DNA from: Capsulimonas sp.
GTDB taxonomy: Bacteria; Armatimonadota; Armatimonadia; Armatimonadales; Capsulimonadaceae
Length of the DNA: 7,184 nucleotides
Assembly (NCBI GenBank): GCA_025963815.1
Contig: JAOQAA010000378.1
Coordinates: 1-7,184 of the forward strand
Direction of reading: 5' to 3'
Positions within the stretch are counted from its first letter, which is position 1. The number at the start of each line of letters is the position of its first letter. Both the position numbers and the translations under genes were made by a program. Below are positions 1-4,875 of the stretch, in pieces. The notes under the pieces are model-generated. The model ran no database searches and had not been told where the DNA came from. It was given only the letters and a program-made list of their open reading frames with translations.

Positions 1-1905
1 GGCGTCGGTGAACCGGTGGTGCGGATACTGGGCGGGATTGAGCATGGACCAGAGGATCTCGTTCTGCGCGATCTCCTCGGCGGCGGTGCGGTTGGTCGCC
101 GTGGCCTGCGCCGTGGACGCCGCGCCGTCTTCCCAGTATCCGGTATAGTCGCCGCTGTAGGTCTTCAGTTTGCTCCCGTACTTTGCCTCGAACTCGTGGA
201 ACATATGGCTCGTGGTGGAGATCACCAGATGCGGATAGGCGTAGCGCTTGTTCCAGTCCTCGACAAACGCCGAAAGCTTCGGCTCGGCGCCGGCGTTGTC
301 GCCCGTCGTGTAGCGAATATAGACCATATCATACGGCGAGTTTGGGAAACGGCTGTGATATCGGGCCATGAAACGCTTGACGGAGGCGTCATTGTCTTCA
401 AACCCCGGCGGATTGTAAGGCGCGGGGCTTTGCCACATCAAGACTTTGTCCTTGCCGGATGCTCCCTGCCAGTAAAAGGCCTCATTATCCCACTGATGTG
501 CATAGCCCGTATGGTCGCCCGAGTTCGGCCCCAGCGAGAAGTACTTGACGCCGCTCTGGGCCATCACGGAGACAAGACCCCAGGTATAACCCGGAACGTC
601 GCTGATCATCGCCGCATCGATCGGAAGTTTATATTTCTCCCGGATGCGATTAGCGCAAGCCAGATACGATACTAATTCCTCGGGACGGCATAACCCAGTC
701 AATTCATTCGCGTAAAGCGCATCCAGGCCGATGCCGCCGCTCTTCACGGATTTTACAAACTGCGCGGTCTGAGCCGGCGTCGCCGCTTTCAGCCACTCGT
801 CGGCCTCATAAAGAACCTCAAGGTTCCATTTGAAGCGTGCGTCCGGGGTGCGATGCGCGGTCTGGGAGGCCAGCGCCATTCCCTCTTCCAGATAACGTTG
901 ATGCTTCGCCAGCGCGTCCGGCTGCACATCGGTATAGCCGATATCCGTATGGGAGTGCGGCAAAATATAGACGGTGTACTGGCGAGCCGGCGTGCGCTCG
1001 GCCGACAGCGCCTCGCCTAGCGGCTTCCCTTGCGAAAGCAATTGGACTTGATCCGTCACGACATGATCAACGCTGGGATAATGAACGTTCATGGAGCCTT
1101 GCCCATGCGCGAGCGTGATGGTTTGGACCGGCGCGTCTCCGACCTTCAATTGGGCAGTGCGCTCCGGCCCGGTGTTGAGTGTGGTAAGCGAAAGGTTCTG
1201 CTGAAGCCCTTTGGCGCCTCGAACGAGTACATCCGGCGCCCAAGCCGCCGCGACGATCTTGGTGACCACAGGCGCGGCGCCGACAGTCACGCCCTCGGGC
1301 GCGGTCATGGTCACGGCGTCCCAGATCGCCCAGGCGCCCTGACCGTTTTGGATCTGAATCGTATTCGCCCCGACCTTCAGGAGACTGACGGGGAAATCGA
1401 GATCGAGATCGAATTTATGTCCCATCTCGGGATGTCCCTCAATGGAGTCGTCGCTTTCAGCCCCCGCCGGCGTGGGCTTGGTCCATGTTTGTCCATTGAC
1501 CGTGATCTTGAGAACCGGAGGCCGGCCGCCATGCGCGTTGATAAAATGCAGAGTCAATCGGCAATCGCCCGTCGGGGCGACCCGATCGGCGGCGAAGACG
1601 ATAGTGGCGGTATGGGCGACGCCCCCGGCCCAGCCGTCGGCCGGTCCGGGAAGGACATACGGCCATTCCTTGCGCGGGTCGCTTGCGCCGACGGTAAAAA
1701 CGGCGTCCTGCTTGTAATCTGCGTAGCCGCTGGGACCAAGGGCAAGCTCCCGATCGTCGCCATCCGCCTGGCCGATCTCCCACAGGATATGGCTTCCGGC
1801 GAGAGGCGCGGCTTTTAAAGCTGCGGAGGACAGTGTGAAACTTGATAGGGCGGCGAAAAGCAAGGGGGCGCCGCCTCGGAGATGGAGATACGGAAATCGT
1901 TTCAA
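1..1905 (-). CDS. Secreted GH38-family glycosidase (alpha-mannosidase-like) with N-terminal lyase-type carbohydrate-binding domain; 3' end cut by window
   Basis: The frame stays open from a TTG at 1905 to base 1, giving 635 residues with the C-terminus missing. Residues 1-32 look like a signal peptide: KR, then a hydrophobic stretch (APLLFAALSSF), with probable cleavage after LKA. Residues about 38-203 form a beta-sandwich resembling domain III of family 4 rhamnogalacturonan lyases, opening with HILWEIGQADG and closing with WAIWDAVTM. A further beta-rich linker covers about 210-300. The GH38 catalytic domain begins near 311 with PHSHTDIGYTD. By family analogy H319 and D321 bind the catalytic zinc, and D436 in MISDVPGYTWG is the nucleophile and also a zinc ligand. 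The fourth ligand, a histidine, should lie beyond the window. GH38 enzymes usually cleave alpha-mannosides, but the exact substrate cannot be read here. TTG is preferred because AAAGG lies 7 bases upstream and the signal peptide follows at once. The gene starts 10 bases after the PhyH stop codon, so the two are probably cotranscribed. Confidence 0.88.
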   Translation of the reverse strand, partial: MKRFPYLHLRGGAPLLFAALSSFTLSSAALKAAPLAGSHILWEIGQADGDDRELALGPSGYADYKQDAVFTVGASDPRKEWPYVLPGPADGWAGGVAHTATIVFAADRVAPTGDCRLTLHFINAHGGRPPVLKITVNGQTWTKPTPAGAESDDSIEGHPEMGHKFDLDLDFPVSLLKVGANTIQIQNGQGAWAIWDAVTMTAPEGVTVGAAPVVTKIVAAAWAPDVLVRGAKGLQQNLSLTTLNTGPERTAQLKVGDAPVQTITLAHGQGSMNVHYPSVDHVVTDQVQLLSQGKPLGEALSAERTPARQYTVYILPHSHTDIGYTDVQPDALAKHQRYLEEGMALASQTAHRTPDARFKWNLEVLYEADEWLKAATPAQTAQFVKSVKSGGIGLDALYANELTGLCRPEELVSYLACANRIREKYKLPIDAAMISDVPGYTWGLVSVMAQSGVKYFSLGPNSGDHTGYAHQWDNEAFYWQGASGKDKVLMWQSPAPYNPPGFEDNDASVKRFMARYHSRFPNSPYDMVYIRYTTGDNAGAEPKLSAFVEDWNKRYAYPHLVISTTSHMFHEFEAKYGSKLKTYSGDYTGYWEDGAASTAQATATNRTAAEEIAQNEILWSMLNPAQYPHHRFTDA

Positions 1906-1912
1906 AGGGACG

Positions 1913-1917
1913 CCTTT
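1913..1917 (-). promoter_or_regulatory. Shine-Dalgarno of the GH38 gene
   Basis: AAAGG on the minus strand lies 7 bases before the TTG at 1905 and shares bases with the TAA stop of the upstream dioxygenase gene. This site decides the start, because no ATG lies nearby in frame ahead of the signal peptide. The overlap with the stop suggests translational coupling between the two genes. Confidence 0.6.
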
Positions 1918-2671
1918 ACTTAATTTTAATACGGCAGGTCGGGTCGATCCCCGCAATCATCATGCCCTGTCCTAGCGATTCATGGGTCTGAATCGTCGGC
2001 GGATCCGAAGGATCGCGCATCTGCACGAGAAGTGTCGTGCGCGCTTCGCTGCTTTCGTTGACGCCCGAACCATGAATGGTAAGATAGGAGAAGAAGACGA
2101 TATCGCCGGCCTTCGCCGGCAGCGGCAGCGCCTCTTCGACGGGATAAGCTTCGGCGGATAGATGGAAATTGCCCTCGCTCTCATGCTCGATCATGCCGAG
2201 CTTGTGCGAGCCGGGGACAACTCTCAGACAGCCTTTTTCCAGCGGCGCATCATCGAAGTGGATAATGGCGGCGATCATCGAATGGTTGTCGTGCGGGAAG
2301 TACGGGGCGTCCTGATGCATGGGGAACGGCGCGCCGGTCTCGGAGGGCTTGATAAACATCTTGGTGTGGTGCAGCTGCACGTTCGGCCCAACAATACTGG
2401 CCGCCGCGCCGGCGAAACGCTCGTCCACCAGAAGCCGCGTGAAGGCGGCGGAGTAGAACTGGACATCGTGACAGTGCAGCAGCCGCGTCTTCTTGGCGGT
2501 CACGGTCTGGGCGCTGCCCCACGCGGCGTCGACATTACGCACAGCTGCAAGCCGCTCGATGAGCGCATGCGATTCCGCCCGATACACCGCCGCTTCCTCG
2601 GCGGTAAAGAGCGACGGAACGACGACGTAGCCGTTCTCGTGATAAAAAGCGATCTGTTCGGGTGTCAGCAT
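1916..2671 (-). CDS. Phytanoyl-CoA dioxygenase (PhyH) family Fe(II)/2-oxoglutarate oxygenase
   Basis: This 251-residue protein is predicted to be a cytoplasmic non-haem iron oxygenase that couples 2-oxoglutarate decarboxylation to oxidation of a substrate, typically hydroxylation. The start LTPEQIAFYHENGYVVVPSL is the typical PhyH opening, in which the enzyme is described as fighting through to a double-stranded beta-helix core. The iron-binding triad is visible: H119 and D121 in MHQDAPYF, and H200 in LTIHGSGVN. R211 (EARTTLLVQ) is placed to bind 2-oxoglutarate. GCLRVVPGSHKLG (147-159) is the usual core motif between them. The length fits the family and nothing looks broken. GGAG lies 7 bases before the ATG. 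It is the first gene of an operon with the GH38 glycosidase and diverges from an AraC regulator. Related bacterial enzymes act on many small molecules, so the substrate is unknown; a role in modifying a sugar or glycan-derived compound is only inferred from the neighbour. Confidence 0.92.
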   Translation of the reverse strand: MLTPEQIAFYHENGYVVVPSLFTAEEAAVYRAESHALIERLAAVRNVDAAWGSAQTVTAKKTRLLHCHDVQFYSAAFTRLLVDERFAGAAASIVGPNVQLHHTKMFIKPSETGAPFPMHQDAPYFPHDNHSMIAAIIHFDDAPLEKGCLRVVPGSHKLGMIEHESEGNFHLSAEAYPVEEALPLPAKAGDIVFFSYLTIHGSGVNESSEARTTLLVQMRDPSDPPTIQTHESLGQGMMIAGIDPTCRIKIK

Positions 2672-2678
2672 TTTGGGT

Positions 2679-2682
2679 CTCC
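2679..2682 (-). promoter_or_regulatory. Shine-Dalgarno of the PhyH gene
   Basis: GGAG on the minus strand lies 7 bases ahead of the ATG at 2671. It supports this start over internal alternatives. Confidence 0.6.
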
Positions 2683-2693
2683 ATGAAAGACGG

Positions 2694-2723
2694 TTGCATC
2701 GCGGATATGGGATTGGTTATACT
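2694..2723 (+). promoter_or_regulatory. Putative promoter of the AraC-family gene
   Basis: TTGCAT (2694-2699) and TATACT (2718-2723) are separated by 18 bases. Transcription would start near 2730, leaving a leader of about 55 bases before the ATG at 2786. The -10 overlaps the divergent -10 of the operon, so the two directions may compete. Confidence 0.45.
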
Positions 2724-2749
2724 ATATCACGCACGGAACAAACCGTACA
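2721..2749 (-). promoter_or_regulatory. Putative promoter of the PhyH-GH38 operon
   Basis: The minus strand has TATAGT (2726-2721) as a candidate -10. At 17-base spacing the -35 position is TGTACG (2749-2744), a poor match to TTGACA. A good -10 with a poor -35 is typical of promoters that need an activator, which would suit control by the divergent AraC protein. Transcription would start near 2714, about 40 bases before the ATG. This is read by eye against the general sigma-70 consensus. Confidence 0.35.
2733..2746. promoter_or_regulatory. Small inverted repeat, candidate operator
   Basis: ACGG (2733-2736) and CCGT (2743-2746) are separated by 6 bases. The repeat overlaps the weak -35 position of the PhyH operon and lies just downstream of the expected araC-type transcription start. 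Its place suits an operator, but four-base arms are short enough to arise by chance. Confidence 0.2.
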
Positions 2750-2785
2750 GAGACATTCTCACTCTTTCTGTTATCAAAAATCACC

Positions 2786-3568
2786 ATGAATATCCCAGAC
2801 CTTTCCTGGAGCCTCCCTCTGTCCGAACGCCCGGACGCCCGTCTGATGGCGGTGGGCGTCCACGGCCCCGATCGCGTGGAGCGCCACCGCACGCGCGGCT
2901 ATTGGGCGCTGCATCTCTACGCTTATCAGGCGAGTATGGATATCGCCAACGTCCTGCTCCCAATCCGCCCCGGATTCGTCAGCCTGACGCCGCCTGATGT
3001 CGAAGCCGTCTATCACTTCCCGGATCGCTCTACGCACCTGTGCGCCCACTTCGCCTTCCCCCCGTCGGCGGGCGGCGCCCGCGCCGTCCCGGCGATGCAG
3101 GATTTGGGCGGAGATTACGCCGATTTTTATAAATCTTTGGAGGAAGGGATCGCGTGTTTCCGGATCAATCCGGAGCGCGCGGAGGTGCGGCTTTGGGACC
3201 TGTTGTGGCGGCTCGCCGACCGAACTGCGGCGAAGCCCGAGGTGCACAACAATCCCGCCGCGCTCTTTCAGGCGTGCGAACGGATCGAAATGCGGCTCAG
3301 CGAACCGATCGTCGTGGAAGCGCTCGCCGCCGAACTCGGCGTGTCGCACAACCATCTGACACGCCTCTTTCGTAAACGGTTTGATACGACAGTGGTGGGA
3401 TATATCCGGCAGCGGCGCGTCGACCGCGCCGGCCATTTACTGCGCAGCACGGGCTTGCCCGTGCATATCGTCGCAGCGCAAGTGGGGGTCGAAGATCCGA
3501 GGCAGTTCAGCAAGATCGTCCGAGCGGCGACGGGGATGTCGCCGACGGAGCTAAGAAAGAGCGGGTAA
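2786..3568 (+). CDS. AraC-family transcriptional regulator
   Basis: This 260-residue DNA-binding regulator has an N-terminal sensor part with a cupin-like strand pattern: PGFVSLTPPDVEAVYHFP at 62-79, then HLCAHFAFP. AraC proteins of this type usually sense a sugar or sugar-derived ligand there. The C-terminus carries the two helix-turn-helix units of the family. The first is about 174-199 (VEALAAELGVSHNHLTRLF) and the second about 224-252, ending in the hallmark TGMSPTELRKSG. The length is normal. No clear Shine-Dalgarno precedes the ATG at 2786; it is the only ATG that keeps the whole sensor domain. The gene diverges from the PhyH-GH38 operon, the usual position for a local regulator, so that operon is its likely target. 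Ligand and sign of regulation cannot be told from the sequence. Confidence 0.9.
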   Translation: MNIPDLSWSLPLSERPDARLMAVGVHGPDRVERHRTRGYWALHLYAYQASMDIANVLLPIRPGFVSLTPPDVEAVYHFPDRSTHLCAHFAFPPSAGGARAVPAMQDLGGDYADFYKSLEEGIACFRINPERAEVRLWDLLWRLADRTAAKPEVHNNPAALFQACERIEMRLSEPIVVEALAAELGVSHNHLTRLFRKRFDTTVVGYIRQRRVDRAGHLLRSTGLPVHIVAAQVGVEDPRQFSKIVRAATGMSPTELRKSG

Positions 3569-3572
3569 CCCA

Positions 3573-3599
3573 CCCCGGCAGGGCAGCCGAAGGCCGGGG
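3573..3599. terminator. GC-rich hairpin between convergent genes, probable shared terminator
   Basis: CCCCGGC (3573-3579) pairs perfectly with GCCGGGG (3593-3599) around a 13-base loop. It lies between the AraC-family stop (3568) and the ferredoxin stop (3610). On the plus strand it is followed after a few bases by TTTT (3604-3607), a short T-run. On the minus strand only a weak T-poor tail follows. It probably terminates the regulator transcript and may also protect the ferredoxin transcript's 3' end. Confidence 0.6.
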
Positions 3600-3609
3600 C
3601 GAGTTTTGA

Positions 3610-3882
3610 CTACGCGCGTTTGCCAGACTTGTAGAACTCGGCGTTGATCTCGATATACTGGGACCATTGCGCCGGGACTTCATCTTCCATAAAGATCGCA
3701 TCCACAGGGCACTCAGGCTCGCAGAGACCGCAGTCGATGCACTCATTGGGCTCGATGAAGAGCTGGTCGATCATGACACCGTCCACTTCGACGGTTCCCT
3801 CATGGATGCAGTCCACCGGGCAGACGGCGACGCACGATTTGTCCTTGGTTCCGGCGCAAGGCTCGGTGATGACGTAGGCCAT
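3610..3882 (-). CDS. fdxA: Seven-iron ferredoxin, [3Fe-4S][4Fe-4S]
   Basis: This 90-residue soluble electron carrier has the cysteine pattern of the Azotobacter FdI / Thermus-type 7Fe ferredoxins. C9, C17, C21 and C25 occur in PCAGTKDKSCVAVCPVDCIH, and C48, C51, C54 and C58 in NECIDCGLCEPECPVDAI. By family analogy C9, C17 and C58 hold the [3Fe-4S] cluster, C21, C48, C51 and C54 hold the [4Fe-4S] cluster, and C25 is the extra non-ligand cysteine. The C7-spaced first pair and the short C-terminal tail (WSQYIEINAEFY) separate it from plain 2[4Fe-4S] clostridial ferredoxins. AAAAGGA lies 9 bases before the ATG. The gene stands alone and diverges from the Crp/Fnr regulator, which may control it. 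Its redox partner is not in the window. Confidence 0.95.
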   Translation of the reverse strand: MAYVITEPCAGTKDKSCVAVCPVDCIHEGTVEVDGVMIDQLFIEPNECIDCGLCEPECPVDAIFMEDEVPAQWSQYIEINAEFYKSGKRA

Positions 3883-3891
3883 GGTTTCGTT

Positions 3892-3906
3892 TCCTTTTCC
3901 GAAAGG
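3892..3906 (-). promoter_or_regulatory. Ferredoxin ribosome-binding site inside a small hairpin
   Basis: On the minus strand AAAAGGA (3898-3892) is the Shine-Dalgarno, 9 bases from the ATG. Its AAAGG (3897-3893) can pair with CCTTT (3906-3902) around a four-base loop, which would hide the site. The five-pair stem is A/U-rich and weak, so a regulatory effect is speculative. Confidence 0.35.
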
Positions 3907-3934
3907 GCGCCTGACGTTTCGAGCATCAGTGCGC
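3907..3934. repeat. Imperfect inverted repeat in the ferredoxin/Crp-Fnr control region
   Basis: GCGCCTGA (3907-3914) mirrors TCAG-T-GCGC (3926-3934) with one unpaired T and an 11-base centre. It covers the -35 and spacer of the candidate plus-strand promoter and lies just upstream of the ferredoxin start on the other strand. It could be a protein-binding site or a leader hairpin. Confidence 0.3.
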
Positions 3935-3940
3935 TATACT
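3911..3940 (+). promoter_or_regulatory. Putative promoter of the Crp/Fnr-family gene
   Basis: CTGACG (3911-3916) and TATACT (3935-3940) are separated by 18 bases. The expected start of transcription is near 3947, about 93 bases before the regulator's first codon. The -10 is good and the -35 matches in its TGAC core only. Confidence 0.4.
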
Positions 3941-3996
3941 AATCGCTATGAGGACGATTACAGCGCTACGATACCGCAGGAATGCGCTCGCGCACA

Positions 3997-4010
3997 ATGA
4001 CTTTCGTCAT
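3997..4010. promoter_or_regulatory. ATGAC-N4-GTCAT palindrome, candidate Crp/Fnr-family operator
   Basis: ATGAC (3997-4001) and GTCAT (4006-4010) form a perfect 5-base-arm palindrome with a 4-base centre. The layout matches the general form of Fnr-type boxes (TTGAT-N4-ATCAA) and of Dnr/Nnr-type boxes (TTGAC-N4-GTCAA). It lies 29 bases before the regulator's start and downstream of its candidate promoter, which would suit self-repression. Confidence 0.4.
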
Positions 4011-4021
4011 AGCGGGCGTTC

Positions 4022-4031
4022 GGGAGAAGGA
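4022..4031 (+). promoter_or_regulatory. Shine-Dalgarno of the Crp/Fnr-family gene
   Basis: GGGAGAAGGA is purine-rich with two possible anti-SD matches. GAAGGA sits 8 bases from the GTG at 4040 and 11 from the ATG at 4043, so spacing favours GTG while codon preference favours ATG. The protein differs by only one residue. Confidence 0.5.
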
Positions 4032-4039
4032 AATGGCGC

Positions 4040-4723
4040 GTGATGGAGCGTAAAGAAGCATTGGCGCGGGTTCCATTTCTGAAAGAGCTGCCGGAGACAG
4101 TGCTTGCGGAGATCGCGGCGGCGGGACGCGAGCGGAAACTCAGCCGGGGCGAACTGCTGGTTTCGGAGCGGGACGCCTGTCTTGGCCTCATCGTCGTACT
4201 GTCTGGCGCCGTCAAGGTCTACAAACTGGACAGCCGGGGACGCGAGCTGACACTGGGGCTGGAGGCGCCGGGGAGCAGCGTGAGCGAGCTGCCGCTGTTT
4301 GACGGCGGCAATTACCCGGCCAGCGCGGAGGCGGCCGAGGACGGGACGCGCGTGCTGGTGGTGCCACGCGATCAGTTTCAATCAATGATGGCGCTGCATC
4401 CACAGATTGCGATCCTCGCGCTGCGCGCGCTCTCGATACGAATGCGCAAACTGGTGGTGATGCTGGAGGCGCAAACCATGCACAGCGTCCGCGTTCGTCT
4501 CGCGGCCTATCTGCTGCGCGCCTCGGAAGGGCGCCCGACGTTCCGTCTAGAGGGCGCCAATGAGGAGATTGCAAGCCAAATCGGCACCGTGCGCGATGTC
4601 GTCTCTCGAACCCTGGGCAGCCTGCGGGAATCCGGGGCCATCACCGTCAGCGGAAGGACCGTTACCGTTCAAGACCGGGACGTCCTGCGCCGGATTGCGG
4701 ATTTTGGTGACATAGTGTCATGA
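4040..4723 (+). CDS. Crp/Fnr-family transcriptional regulator
   Basis: This 227-residue regulator (GTG start; ATG at 4043 is equally possible) has a cyclic-nucleotide-binding-like beta-roll at about 12-120, a long dimer helix at about 121-145, and a Crp-type winged helix at about 150-220. The helix-turn-helix is EEIASQIGTVRDVVSRTLGSL (about 175-195). The effector pocket is altered: E83 in SELPLF aligns with the cAMP-contacting glutamate of Crp, but the usual RSA motif is replaced by PAS (93-95), so the key arginine is missing. Only one cysteine (C47) is present, so an Fnr-type iron-sulfur cluster is not expected. The signal may be another ligand or redox state. It diverges from the ferredoxin gene and lies upstream of the GGDEF/HD-GYP gene; both are plausible targets. 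Confidence 0.9.
   Translation: MMERKEALARVPFLKELPETVLAEIAAAGRERKLSRGELLVSERDACLGLIVVLSGAVKVYKLDSRGRELTLGLEAPGSSVSELPLFDGGNYPASAEAAEDGTRVLVVPRDQFQSMMALHPQIAILALRALSIRMRKLVVMLEAQTMHSVRVRLAAYLLRASEGRPTFRLEGANEEIASQIGTVRDVVSRTLGSLRESGAITVSGRTVTVQDRDVLRRIADFGDIVS
4708..4720. promoter_or_regulatory. TGACA-N3-TGTCA palindrome at the Crp/Fnr gene's 3' end
   Basis: TGACA (4708-4712) and TGTCA (4716-4720) form a perfect palindrome over the last codons of the regulator gene. It shares TGAC/GTCA half-sites with the palindrome at 3997-4010 but has one more central base. It lies about 68 bases before the expected start of transcription of the next gene, a distance at which Crp-type activators can work. 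It also overlaps coding sequence, so it may be chance. Confidence 0.3.
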
Positions 4724-4746
4724 TAGCCTAATGCTCGAAGCGTTTT

Positions 4747-4775
4747 TTGCCGAAACAATAAGCGAGTATTATTAC
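4747..4775 (+). promoter_or_regulatory. Putative promoter of the GGDEF/HD-GYP gene
   Basis: TTGCCG (4747-4752) and TATTAC (4770-4775) are separated by 17 bases, in the most AT-rich part of the 152-base gap (4724-4875). Each element matches the sigma-70 consensus in four of six positions. The leader would be about 95 bases. The flanking ATGATAGCC (4720-4728) and GGCTATCAT (4808-4816) form a 9-base inverted repeat that brackets this promoter. No terminator for the upstream gene is evident. Confidence 0.4.
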
Positions 4776-4875
4776 CGAGTGGAATAGGCGCCGTATGCGG
4801 GCGTCACGGCTATCATCTCCGCATCGGACCGGTAACCCAGTGTCCTTCCTGCGGAGGAAAAGAGTATCGAGTCGC

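Noticed and set aside
16..675. 219-codon plus-strand open frame
   Set aside because: It lies antisense to the GH38 coding sequence, has no recognisable motif, and is explained by GC-rich codon use.
1396..1412. Short tandem repeat of the word ATCGAG
   Set aside because: It simply encodes the alternating Asp-Leu strand DLDLDF in the GH38 protein's binding domain; there are too few copies for a real repeat.
1030..1818. 262-codon plus-strand open frame
   Set aside because: It is antisense to the signal-peptide, binding-domain and linker part of the GH38 gene, and the sense frame shows clear domain motifs.
2774..3436. 220-codon minus-strand open frame
   Set aside because: It is antisense to the AraC-family gene, whose sense translation has the full family signature.
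4743..4748. T6 run as terminator of the Crp/Fnr gene
   Set aside because: No GC-rich hairpin directly precedes it. The nearest palindrome ends 22 bases earlier, and the run overlaps the candidate -35 of the next promoter.
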